This document shows positions 17,996-26,009 of a stretch of 64,000 nucleotides of DNA, in pieces. The translations under genes were made by a program, and so were the position numbers. Numbering within the stretch: the first letter of the stretch is position 1; every line of letters begins with the position of its first letter. The stretch is from Chitinophaga pinensis (GTDB lineage: Bacteria; Bacteroidota; Bacteroidia; Chitinophagales; Chitinophagaceae), in assembly GCA_945876095.1 (NCBI GenBank), contig CAMCMP010000009.1, positions 51,202 to 115,201 of the forward strand, in the 5' to 3' direction. Under the pieces are notes generated by a model. It was given only the letters and a program-made list of their open reading frames with translations, was not told where the DNA came from and did no database searches.

Positions 17996-19117
17996 ATGAA
18001 AATTGTTGTTCATATCTCTAGATTACTAGTTGGATGCTTGTTTATTTTTTCTGGATTAGTAAAAGCCATCGACCCTCTTGGGTTAGGCTATAAAATGGAA
18101 GAGTTTTTTGAAGTGTGGGCTAGTGATGGATATTTTCCTGGTCTAATGAATTATTTGCATGTACAGTCCTTATGGTTTTCTATCACCATGATTGGTTTTG
18201 AAATTTTATTAGGAGTAGCTCTTTTGATTGGTTGGAGAAAAAAAATGGTAACGACACTCTTGCTTTTACTTACTTTGTTTTTTACTTTTTTAACCGCTTT
18301 TGTTTTATTCACTGGCAAAATAAGAGCCTGCGGCTGTTTTGGAGATTGTATTCCTCTTACGCCTATTCAAACTTTCACAAAGGATATTATTTTAACACTA
18401 TTAATTATCCTATTACTTATTTATAACAAACATATTTCTCCTTTATTTAAAGATTCGGTTTCTTTAATTATTCTTTTTTCAGTCATAATCGGTAGTACCT
18501 TTTTACAGGGGTTTGTATTAAAACATTTACCATTAAAAGATTGTCTGCCTTATAAAAAAGGAAATAATTTATTAGAATTACGTAAAATGCCTGAAGGGGC
18601 CATTCCCGATCAGTATGATTATATATTTATTTATGAAAAGGGAGGTGTAAAAAAACAATTTTCAGCTGCTAATTTGCCAGATAGTAGTTGGGCATTTTCT
18701 GAAAGAATTCAAAAACTAATTTCGAAAGGAAAAAATAATGTTCCTTTAATAAGTGATTTTACGCTGGCTGATTCTACCGGAGTAAATATGACTGAAGAGA
18801 TTCTTGGTCAAACGGGTGCTTATTATTTATTTTTTCTGCAAAATATTCAAGGTGGAACTTCTAAATGGTGGGCAGATTTTAAACAGTTTTATGCCAAAGC
18901 TCAAAAGCTGAATCGTCCAGTCTATATTATTACATCGGATCGAGAAAAAGTCAATAATTTATTTAACCTTACCAATAACTTTCATATTGATATCATGACT
19001 TGTGATGCTACAGCTATTAAAACTGCGGCTAGGGCAAACCCCACAATTTATAGTATGGTTGGACCAGTCGTTCAAGAAAAATATAGTTGGGCAGATTTAG
19101 AAAAAGTAATTAAATAA
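17996..19117 (+). CDS. DoxX/MauE-like membrane protein with thioredoxin-like tail (BT_3928 type)
   Basis: The 373-residue protein has an N-terminal DoxX-like four-helix bundle, starting RLLVGCLFIFSGLVKAIDPLG, with helices at about 8-25, 55-75, 80-103 and 120-142. A CGCFGDC cluster lies between helices 3 and 4. A further helix near 155-172 precedes a soluble domain (about 190-373) that resembles a peroxiredoxin/thioredoxin fold (LISDFTLADSTG...). The cysteines suggest a redox role like MauE or VKOR-type proteins; this is inference. It is likely co-transcribed with the DUF1599 gene. Confidence 0.7.
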   Translation: MKIVVHISRLLVGCLFIFSGLVKAIDPLGLGYKMEEFFEVWASDGYFPGLMNYLHVQSLWFSITMIGFEILLGVALLIGWRKKMVTTLLLLLTLFFTFLTAFVLFTGKIRACGCFGDCIPLTPIQTFTKDIILTLLIILLLIYNKHISPLFKDSVSLIILFSVIIGSTFLQGFVLKHLPLKDCLPYKKGNNLLELRKMPEGAIPDQYDYIFIYEKGGVKKQFSAANLPDSSWAFSERIQKLISKGKNNVPLISDFTLADSTGVNMTEEILGQTGAYYLFFLQNIQGGTSKWWADFKQFYAKAQKLNRPVYIITSDREKVNNLFNLTNNFHIDIMTCDATAIKTAARANPTIYSMVGPVVQEKYSWADLEKVIK

Positions 19118-19163
19118 TAAATTTAGTAGGTATCGTACATCGAAAAATTTTGGTAACCAAACA

Positions 19164-20210
19164 TTGATACCCTTGTTACATAAATTAATTTATTCATTAC
19201 TGGTTCTTTTAGGTGTAGTGAGTTTGGTATTTATAATGTTTCAGGGCTTTGGGGATCCCGCAAAAATGATTGTTGGCCAATCTGGAGATAAAAAAACACT
19301 GGAAAACATCCGTAAAGATTTGTATTTAGATCAGCCTAAATGGAAACAATTGCTTTTGTATGTAAATGATGTGTCCCCAATTTGTTTTCACCAAAAACAA
19401 GAGATCAAAAATAAAGAATTGTGCGGTTTTTTTATTGGTAACGAAACTAAATTTGGTTTAAAGATTCCATATTTGCGCAAAAGCTATCAGACGAAAAAAA
19501 ATGTAGGATCCTTATTGTTAGAAGCTTTACCCGGGACTTTAATTTTAGCGACAGCTGCCATATCCTTTGCAAGTTTTTTCGGAATTTTATTGGGTATTAT
19601 TGCTGCTGTTAAAAAGGGCAGCTGGATGGATAGTGCCGCAGTTTTTTCTAGCATTGCTGGCATTTCAGCTCCTTCATTTTTCATGGCTATTTTAATCGCT
19701 TATGTTTTCGGAGTAGTACTTCATCCCTATACCGGTTTATATTTAACGGGTAGTTGGTTTGATATAGATGAAGTAACAGGAGAAAAATATCTTACACTTA
19801 AAAATGGAATACTTCCTACTATTACATTGGGGTTGCGCCCTCTAGCAATCATTACTCAACTTACCAGAAGTTCGATGTTAGATGTATTGGGTCAAGATTA
19901 TATACGAACTGCATACGCCAAAGGCTTGCCAAAAATTAAGGTTGTTTTAATTCACGCATTTCCTAATGCATTGAATCCTGTTGTAACAGCTATCACTGGA
20001 TGGTTTGCAGAGTTATTGGCAGGTGCTTTTTTTATTGAATATATTTTTGGCTGGAGGGGCATTGGAAAAATAACTGTTGATGCTTTTGGAAAATTAGATT
20101 ATCCAGTAGTGATGGGTGCTGTACTTTTGAGTGCTTGTATATTTATAACGATCAACTTATTAGCGGATAAACTATATCAAATTATTGATCCAAGAGTAGG
20201 AGAGAAATAA
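19164..20210 (+). CDS. ABC transporter permease, DppB/OppB family
   Basis: This is a 348-residue inner-membrane permease of the peptide/nickel type. After a first helix (about 7-27) come the family segment DPAKMIVGQSGDKKTLENI and further helices. The EAA loop reads YIRTAYAKGLPKIKVVLIHAFPNALNPV (in part, about 255-280), followed by FFIEYIFGWRGIGK. A long insert at about 60-115 is typical of Bacteroidota members. No ATG begins the frame, and the first helix needs the TTG at 19164 or 19173 as start. No ATPase, second permease or binding protein lies nearby, so substrate and partners are unknown. Confidence 0.8.
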   Translation: MIPLLHKLIYSLLVLLGVVSLVFIMFQGFGDPAKMIVGQSGDKKTLENIRKDLYLDQPKWKQLLLYVNDVSPICFHQKQEIKNKELCGFFIGNETKFGLKIPYLRKSYQTKKNVGSLLLEALPGTLILATAAISFASFFGILLGIIAAVKKGSWMDSAAVFSSIAGISAPSFFMAILIAYVFGVVLHPYTGLYLTGSWFDIDEVTGEKYLTLKNGILPTITLGLRPLAIITQLTRSSMLDVLGQDYIRTAYAKGLPKIKVVLIHAFPNALNPVVTAITGWFAELLAGAFFIEYIFGWRGIGKITVDAFGKLDYPVVMGAVLLSACIFITINLLADKLYQIIDPRVGEK

Positions 20211-20220
20211 AATAATTTGG

Positions 20221-20502
20221 CTACTTAATTACCACATCATTGATTACTTTATCGCCAAGCGCTTCATTGACTCTTTCGATAATTTTATCTTTTTGATAAA
20301 GTAATTCGTTTTTTAATTGTGCAACTGAAGAACTTATAAATAATGTTTGATTGATAATATGGATATGATCGGTGTATCTAGCGATAGTTTTACCCATAAT
20401 TTTTTCCCAAACTTCTTCAATTTGTAAAGCTTGTATGCCACCCTTAATTCTACTTTGCTTTAAAAACTGTTTTATTGCATCCTGCATTGAAAATTCTCCC
20501 AT
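20221..20502 (-). CDS. DUF721 (DciA-like) protein
   Basis: The 93-residue protein matches DUF721. It has an N-terminal helix (QDAIKQFLKQSRIKGGI), then VWEKIMGKTIARYTDHIHIINQTLFISSSVAQLKNEL, a KH-like domain. DciA proteins of this family load or operate the replicative helicase in bacteria lacking DnaC or DnaI. That role is family knowledge, not shown here. It lies 42 bases downstream of recF on the same strand, a pairing common in Bacteroidota. Start could be Met1 or Met6. Confidence 0.82.
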   Translation of the reverse strand: MGEFSMQDAIKQFLKQSRIKGGIQALQIEEVWEKIMGKTIARYTDHIHIINQTLFISSSVAQLKNELLYQKDKIIERVNEALGDKVINDVVIK

Positions 20503-20544
20503 AAAGTAAAGTTATCTTTTATTTGATATTTATTTAAGCAAGAC

Positions 20545-21657
20545 TTATAATTCTATAATTTGGTAGTCAGCTCCTAATTCTATAAAAGCATCTTCTAATC
20601 TTTTTCTGTGCGTATCGGTAATTAATACCTGGCCGTCATTTTCATTACAAACCCAATGTAATAAATTTTGCATTCTTACATCGTCTAACTTTTCAAAAAC
20701 ATCGTCCAACAAAAGCAGAGGAGCGAAACCTTTGTTGAGTTTAAGTAATTCGAATTCTGCCAATTTTAATGCAAACAATATACTCTTCCTTTGTCCCTGA
20801 GAGGCTATGTTTTTAAAAATCTGCCCATTTAAAGAAATGCCAATGTCATCTTTATGAATTCCCCCATTGGTGCGTTGTAAAAAACCATCTTTCTCACGAT
20901 ATTGTTTTAGAATGTTTTCAAAATTTAATTGATTTAAATGACTGTCATATTGTAAAGTAACCTGTTCATTGTTATTGGCAATCTGTTTGTAAAATTGTTG
21001 AACTAAGGGAATAATTTTGGTTGTATAGTCCTTTCTTATGGTGTAAATATAATTACCAGGTTGTATTAACTGTTGATCAAGAACTTCCAACAATGACTCA
21101 TCTGTTCTACCTTGTTCTGCAAAGCGTTTTAACAAACTATTGCGTTGTTGTAAAATTTTATTATAATTGATTAGTTGCTGAAGATATTGAGCATCAATTT
21201 GACAAAGCAGGGTATCTAAAAACTTTCGTCTATCCTCGCTGCCACCAGTAATTAAACCAATGTCATCGGGTTCAATCATTACGCAAGGATATTTACCAAT
21301 ATGTTCTGAATATTTAGCATAAGGCACACCATTTAATGAAAATTCTTTTTTACCCACTCCTCTAAAAACACAAACTATTTGGTCATTTTCAGCGGAATCT
21401 GTTAATGGATTACTATTGGGTAAATGAGGTATTATCGAACCTTCCAATCTAAAGCCATCCTTTTCAAATTGAATAAATGCAGTGTCCGTTTTTGAAAAGT
21501 AGCTTTTTGTGAAGCATAAATAGTGTATTGCATCTAATAGATTGGTTTTACCCATTCCATTCAATCCGCAAATTCCCACGACCCTTTCGTTAAAAGAAAA
21601 TGCCGATAGACTGTAATTCTTGAATTGGGTAATTGATATTTTTGTAAGCCGGAGCAT
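20545..21657 (-). CDS. recF: DNA replication and repair protein RecF
   Basis: RecF is an SMC-like ATPase that helps load RecA at gaps. The 370-residue protein has Walker A GLNGMGKT (residues 31-38), an ABC-type signature SQGQRKSILFALKLAE (about 283-298) and Walker B LLLLDDVFEKLD (about 312-323). The middle Rad50-like arm is short, as usual. dnaA, dnaN and gyrB are not adjacent. The 637-base gap upstream holds a copy of the dispersed palindromic repeat. Confidence 0.95.
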   Translation of the reverse strand: MLRLTKISITQFKNYSLSAFSFNERVVGICGLNGMGKTNLLDAIHYLCFTKSYFSKTDTAFIQFEKDGFRLEGSIIPHLPNSNPLTDSAENDQIVCVFRGVGKKEFSLNGVPYAKYSEHIGKYPCVMIEPDDIGLITGGSEDRRKFLDTLLCQIDAQYLQQLINYNKILQQRNSLLKRFAEQGRTDESLLEVLDQQLIQPGNYIYTIRKDYTTKIIPLVQQFYKQIANNNEQVTLQYDSHLNQLNFENILKQYREKDGFLQRTNGGIHKDDIGISLNGQIFKNIASQGQRKSILFALKLAEFELLKLNKGFAPLLLLDDVFEKLDDVRMQNLLHWVCNENDGQVLITDTHRKRLEDAFIELGADYQIIEL

Positions 21658-21768
21658 TCAAGTGCAAGTTACTAAAAAGGTACTAGAAGCTTGGGCTTCA
21701 AGAATCGAGTTTTTAATAAATAGTTTGCCAACTTTAAGTCGTGAGTATTCATTTATTTTCTTACAAAA

Positions 21769-22110
21769 TAGGGTTCATTTACTTTTTTGCCTTGATGCAA
21801 AAAAGTAACAAAAAAAATCAATCCTGCGAATAAAAAGGCTGAAATTTGAATTATCAGCCTAAAATCAAGGAACTCGCGGGTAGAGTAAGTTACTTTAAAG
21901 GGCGTGCTCGCTCAAACAGCCTTGATTTTTTAACGGCTGATAATTCAAATTTCTAGCACTTTTTATTCGAGGGCGTTAAAAGAGAATCGACTTTATATTA
22001 ATACGAAATTAAAATACGTCGTTACTTTAAAGTTTTACATCCGCCGCGGCGGATTGATTTTTTAACGGCTGATATATCACATTTCTAGCACTTTTTATTC
22101 GAGGGCGTTT
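21769..22110. repeat. Dispersed palindromic repeat, copy A, with one extra module
   Basis: This fills most of the 637-base gap between recF and pdhA. It starts with a perfect hairpin ACTTTTTTGC/GCAAAAAAGT (21781-21806). A long hairpin follows. GAATAAAAAG (21828-21837) pairs with 21959-21968. The variable 13-mer AAATTTGAATTAT (21842-21854) pairs exactly with 21940-21952. AAATCAAGG (21862-21870) pairs with 21920-21928. The apical GCGGGTA (21876-21882) pairs with TGCTCGC (21905-21911) with two G-T pairs. A second right-hand module follows 132 bases later (22021-22110), with a CCGCCGCGGCGG palindrome and a different 13-mer. I see no gene in the gap. Confidence 0.9.
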
Positions 22111-22240
22111 TAAAACTACAAATTAGGGCTGAAATAGTCTCTTTTGAATCTAAAAATATTAATATTATGTATGCTAAGTTGCCATTTTTATCATTGGCAA
22201 TTTAAAACGTTGAATAACTGTTAAAAAGCTTCTATTGTCC

Positions 22241-22274
22241 TTGGTATAAATTCACGATTTCTCCCTTATCTTTG
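22241..22274 (+). promoter_or_regulatory. Probable promoter of pdhA
   Basis: TATCTTTG at 22267-22274 is a full match to TANNTTTG. The best -33 candidate is TTGG at 22241-22244, with a 22-base spacer that is longer than the usual 19. A start site near 22279 would leave about 16 bases before the TTG start codon of pdhA. Confidence 0.45.
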
Positions 22275-22294
22275 TCCCCTAAAATTACTACACC

Positions 22295-23287
22295 TTGGCT
22301 ACAAAGTTTTCAAAAGAGACCTATTTATATTGGTACGAATTAATGCTTTTATTGCGCCGTTTTGAAGAAAAAACTGGACAATTGTATGGGATGCAGAAAA
22401 TTAGAGGATTTTGTCATTTATATATTGGACAAGAAGCGGTAGCGGCTGGATGTATGACAGCAACCAATCCAGAGGATAAATTCATTACTGCCTACAGAGA
22501 CCATGCACTTGCCATTGCAAAGGGAGTTACTCCTAGAGCTTGCATGGCAGAATTGTATGGTAAAGCTACTGGCTGCAGTAAAGGTAAAGGAGGTAGTATG
22601 CACTTTTTTGGAGTGGATGTTGGATTTTTTGGAGGTCATGGTATTGTGGGCGCTCAAATAGGCACTGGTGCCGGTTTGGCATTTGCTGAAAAATATAAGG
22701 GCACTGATAATGTAGCACTTTGTTTTTTTGGTGATGGTGCAGCAAGACAAGGCATGTTGCATGAAACTTTTAACATGGCCATGCTATGGAAGCTCCCAGT
22801 TATATTCATTTGTGAAAATAATAATTATGCAATGGGTACTTCGGTTGCCCGTACTAGTAATGTTTTAGATCTTTATAAACTTGCTGATGCATATGATATG
22901 CCAGGTGATAGTGTTGATGGAATGAGTCCTGAAGATGTTCACAATGCTATTGTTAGAGCTGTAAATAGGGCTCGTGAAAAGGGTGGACCAACTTTATTAG
23001 AAGTTAAAACTTATCGATACAAAGGTCATAGTATGAGCGATCCTCAAAAATACCGTACTAAAGATGAAGTGGAGGAATACAAAGAAAGGGATCCAATAGA
23101 CCATGTTTTGAATGTTCTTAAAACCGAATACAAGGTGACCGATGCAGAAATTGATGCAATGAATAATAGGGTTAAATTACAAGTAGAAGATTGTGTTCAA
23201 TTTGCTGAAGAAAGTCCATGGCCTAGTGATGACGAATTGCTCAAAGACGTTTATAAGCAGGAAGATTATCCATTTATTATGGATTAA
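22295..23287 (+). CDS. pdhA: Pyruvate dehydrogenase E1 component, alpha subunit
   Basis: PdhA is the thiamine-diphosphate half of the E1 heterotetramer that decarboxylates pyruvate. The 330-residue protein shows the ThDP/metal motif GDGAARQG (146-153) through ENNNYAMGT (174-182). The phosphorylation-loop-like segment TYRYKGHSMSDPQKYRT lies near 241-257. The family N-terminus (YLYWYELMLLLRRFEEK) needs the TTG at 22295 as start; the next Met is inside the first conserved helix. The beta subunit and E2 are not adjacent. Confidence 0.93.
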   Translation: MATKFSKETYLYWYELMLLLRRFEEKTGQLYGMQKIRGFCHLYIGQEAVAAGCMTATNPEDKFITAYRDHALAIAKGVTPRACMAELYGKATGCSKGKGGSMHFFGVDVGFFGGHGIVGAQIGTGAGLAFAEKYKGTDNVALCFFGDGAARQGMLHETFNMAMLWKLPVIFICENNNYAMGTSVARTSNVLDLYKLADAYDMPGDSVDGMSPEDVHNAIVRAVNRAREKGGPTLLEVKTYRYKGHSMSDPQKYRTKDEVEEYKERDPIDHVLNVLKTEYKVTDAEIDAMNNRVKLQVEDCVQFAEESPWPSDDELLKDVYKQEDYPFIMD

Positions 23288-23383
23288 TTATAAAAATCAA
23301 ACTTTTAAATAGTATTAATTTCTTATATTAAGTTATAACTCAATTTTTTAGAAGGGAATAAGGAAACAGTAAAAAAAAATAAA

Positions 23384-24091
23384 ATGACAGACAAGCAAGC
23401 ACCAGTAATAGTGGAAGAAAAAAATGAAATGTTGGACAAAGCCGTTGGCTTTTGGGCTAAATATAGCAAAGTAATTGTTTATGTAGGTTCTGCCTTCATT
23501 CTGTTAACTGGTGGGTTTATCAGTTATAAGTATTTAGTATTGGCACCTAAAGAAGAAAAATCTGCGGATGCAATTTTCCCTGCAGAACATTTATTTGACA
23601 AAATGACTCAAACTGGTTTTAATAAAGACACTATAAACCTAGTTTTAAACGGAGGTAATGGAATAGCTATTGGTGTAGTAAAGGTTGCAGCTAATTATAG
23701 TGGAACGGACGCTGGCAATAGGGCAAACTTTATAGCAGGAGCTTGTTATTTGCACAATAAAGAATTTCAAAAAGCGATCAAATATTTATCTGAATTCTCA
23801 ACTACTGCTACACAGGTGCAAACTGTGGCTTACAGTATGTTAGGTGATGCCTTTGCGGAATTAAATAAAAATGAAGAGGCATTTGCTAATTATAAAAAAG
23901 CATCCGATGTAAATAAAAAAGATGAATTTATGACATCAGAGGCTTTGTATAAAGCAGCTTCTTTTGCTGAATCAATTGGAAAATCAAAGGAAGCAATTGA
24001 ACTTTATAAAGAAAATTTAGAATCTTATCCTAAAACTTCTCGATTGGCTGATATTGAAAAGCACTTGGCTAGATTAGGTGATTTTAAATAA
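23384..24091 (+). CDS. Membrane-anchored TPR protein
   Basis: The 235-residue protein has one transmembrane helix at about 28-50 (VIVYVGSAFILLTGGFISYK) after a short charged N-terminus. Tetratricopeptide-like helices follow from about 100: KEFQKAIKYLSEF, AFAELNKNEEAFANYKKA, YKAASFAESIGKSKEAIELYKENLESYP. The layout resembles YfgM/TPR_21 proteins, which act as periplasmic chaperone adaptors in E. coli. That assignment is tentative. The ATG follows an A-rich leader. Confidence 0.78.
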   Translation: MTDKQAPVIVEEKNEMLDKAVGFWAKYSKVIVYVGSAFILLTGGFISYKYLVLAPKEEKSADAIFPAEHLFDKMTQTGFNKDTINLVLNGGNGIAIGVVKVAANYSGTDAGNRANFIAGACYLHNKEFQKAIKYLSEFSTTATQVQTVAYSMLGDAFAELNKNEEAFANYKKASDVNKKDEFMTSEALYKAASFAESIGKSKEAIELYKENLESYPKTSRLADIEKHLARLGDFK

Positions 24092-24142
24092 TCTAGGATT
24101 GACCAATTATTTTGCATTTCTTTAATATAATATAAAATATTC

Positions 24143-24634
24143 ATGTCAACTAGTTCATCTAATTTATATAATACAACAGGCATTCTTTTACCAAAGGATG
24201 CCTGTGTAGTAATTGTAAGAACTGAGTGGAATGCAGATACGATCGATCAACTTGAAAAAGGGTGTTTAAAAGTGCTAGAAGAAAAAGGTGTTTCTTTTAA
24301 AATTTTGACAGTTCCCGGAGCATTTGAAATAGCTTTTTGTATCAAAAATTATTGGGAAAAATTTAAATATCGTGAACAAAAGCCTCATGCATTTATTGCA
24401 ATGGGTTGTGTTATAAGAGGAGGTACTCCTCATTTTGATTATGTATGTAAAGCTGTAACAGAAGGGGTGGTGTTGCTTAATAATTCATTACCAGTGCCCA
24501 CTATTTTTGGAGTGCTTACTGTAGATAATCAACAGCAAATAGACGAAAGGACGGGAGGTATACATGGAAATAAAGGCGAGGAAGCTGCCATTGCTGCCCT
24601 TAAAATGATCGCTTTAAATTATTCTCTAAAATAG
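24143..24634 (+). CDS. ribH: 6,7-dimethyl-8-ribityllumazine synthase
   Basis: RibH makes the lumazine precursor of riboflavin and assembles as pentamers or capsids. The 163-residue protein has VPGAFEIAF (about 56-64), the substrate-phosphate region GCVIRGGTPHFDYVC (about 93-107) with the catalytic His, and GVLTVDNQQQIDERTGG (about 127-143). It follows the TPR gene by 51 bases, an order seen in other Bacteroidota. No FMN riboswitch fold is visible upstream. Confidence 0.95.
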   Translation: MSTSSSNLYNTTGILLPKDACVVIVRTEWNADTIDQLEKGCLKVLEEKGVSFKILTVPGAFEIAFCIKNYWEKFKYREQKPHAFIAMGCVIRGGTPHFDYVCKAVTEGVVLLNNSLPVPTIFGVLTVDNQQQIDERTGGIHGNKGEEAAIAALKMIALNYSLK

Positions 24635-24714
24635 CAAAATACTGCTTTTATTTTAATCGGATTTTTCAAAATAACCTGTTCGATTTTACTGAGAATTAAG
24701 TGAAAACTACACCA

Positions 24715-25437
24715 ATGAAAGTTCAAATTTTTATACCTTGCTTTGTAGATCAGTTATATCCGAAAACAGCCTTTAACATGGTTAAAGTGCTGGAAAAAGC
24801 AGGTTGTGAGGTACTTTATAATACGAATCAGACCTGTTGTGGTCAGCCAGCATTTAATGCAGGTTTTTTAGATGAGACAAGATCAGTTTGTAATAAATTT
24901 ATCCAAGATTTTGATACTGCAGATTATATTGTAGCACCCAGTGCAAGTTGTGTTGGGTTTATAAGGAATTATTATTCTAAACTCTTTGATAATTCTGCTA
25001 TTTATCATCAAGTTAAAAATCTAGCGTCGAGGACATATGAATTTTCTGAATTTTTAATAGATATACTCAAGATTGAAAAGTTCGATTCAGTTTTTAATGC
25101 CAAAGCTACTTATCATGATAGTTGTGCAGCATTGAGAGAGTGTAAAATTAAGGAAGCGCCTCGTAAGTTATTATCTCAAGTTGCAGGGCTAGAAATGGTT
25201 GAAATGAATGAGGTAGAAACCTGCTGCGGTTTTGGTGGTACGTTTGCTGTAAAATTTGATTCAATTTCCACTGGAATGGCAGATCAAAAAGTGAACAATG
25301 CTTTGGCTACCAAGGCTGAATATATTATATCAACTGATTTAAGTTGTCTGTTGCACATCGATGGATATATCAAAGGCAAAAATCTTCCTTTGCAAACAAT
25401 GCACATTGCTGATGTGCTTGCTAGTGGCTGGGAGTAG
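24715..25437 (+). CDS. Cysteine-rich (CCG) Fe-S oxidoreductase subunit, LutA/YkgE-like
   Basis: The 240-residue protein has two CCG domains. The first has TCCGQPAFNAG near residues 40-50. The second has a Cys in TYHDSCAALRE and ETCCGFGGTFAVKF near 170-184. This matches LutA/GlcF-type subunits that bind an unusual iron-sulfur cluster and take part in lactate oxidation. LutB and LutC are not adjacent, so the pathway is not supported here. I start at the ATG at 24715 (MKVQIFIPCFVDQ); an in-frame GTG at 24700 would add five residues. Confidence 0.85.
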   Translation: MKVQIFIPCFVDQLYPKTAFNMVKVLEKAGCEVLYNTNQTCCGQPAFNAGFLDETRSVCNKFIQDFDTADYIVAPSASCVGFIRNYYSKLFDNSAIYHQVKNLASRTYEFSEFLIDILKIEKFDSVFNAKATYHDSCAALRECKIKEAPRKLLSQVAGLEMVEMNEVETCCGFGGTFAVKFDSISTGMADQKVNNALATKAEYIISTDLSCLLHIDGYIKGKNLPLQTMHIADVLASGWE

Positions 25438-25484
25438 CCATTTTTTAAATCCTATTTTCTTTATTTTTATCTAAATTATTTTTT

Positions 25485-25897
25485 ATGGCTTATTGGCTGG
25501 TAAAATCCGAACCATTTAAATACAGTTGGGAACAATTTGTAAAGGATAAGCAAACATTTTGGGATGAGTAAGAAATTATGGTGCTAGAAATAATCTAAGA
25601 GCCATGAAAAAGGGCGAACAGGTGTTATTCTACCATAGCAATGAAGGGGTGGAGATTGTAGGAATTGCTAAAGTAGTAAAGGAATCGTATCAAGATCCAA
25701 CAACTGAAGAGGAGGCCTGGGTAGTGGTTGATTTACAACCAGTAAAAAAATTAAAGTCTCCTGTAAGCCTTCAAAAAGTAAAAGCGGATACTCGTTTGAG
25801 TGAGATGGCATTGGTTCGCTTGGGCAGGTTATCTGTACAACCGGTCACTGAATCTGAATGGAAGATTGTAATGGAATTGGCAGGAGAAAAAAAGTAA
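25485..25897 (+). pseudogene. EVE-domain protein gene with a frameshift
   Basis: The frame from the ATG at 25485 gives MAYWLVKSEPFKYSWEQF and then FWDE followed by a stop. Inserting one base after GATG at about 25561-25566 restores WDGVRNYGARNNLRAMKKG and joins the open frame to 25897. The joined product of about 137 residues is a typical EVE domain (PUA-like fold), a family thought to read modified bases. I see one missing G, likely in a GG pair. It may be a true inactivating mutation or an assembly error. A downstream ATG at 25604 could express only a truncated domain. Confidence 0.85.
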
Positions 25898-25985
25898 TTA
25901 TAGCTTCTCCACAAAAATCGCCGAAATGTGTAAAAATACTGATCCCAAAGGCCATTTTTAGTAAGGTAAATTGAGGTAAAATTGG

Positions 25986-25993
25986 TATTTTTG
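25986..25993 (+). promoter_or_regulatory. Minus-7-like box upstream of gyrA
   Basis: TATTTTTG fits TANNTTTG, 16 bases before the gyrA ATG at 26010. No good -33 TTTG sits at the expected distance, so this is a partial match only. Confidence 0.4.
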
Positions 25994-26009
25994 GTTACTA
26001 TAATTTTAT

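Noticed and set aside
21769..22110. Integron attC sites as an explanation of the palindromes
   Set aside because: The folded, sequence-variable stem is reminiscent, but the RYYYAAC/GTTRRRY core boxes and any integrase are missing.
24634..24715. Riboswitch or leader RNA near ribH
   Set aside because: No FMN-riboswitch conserved blocks or other multi-stem fold could be recognised on either side of ribH.
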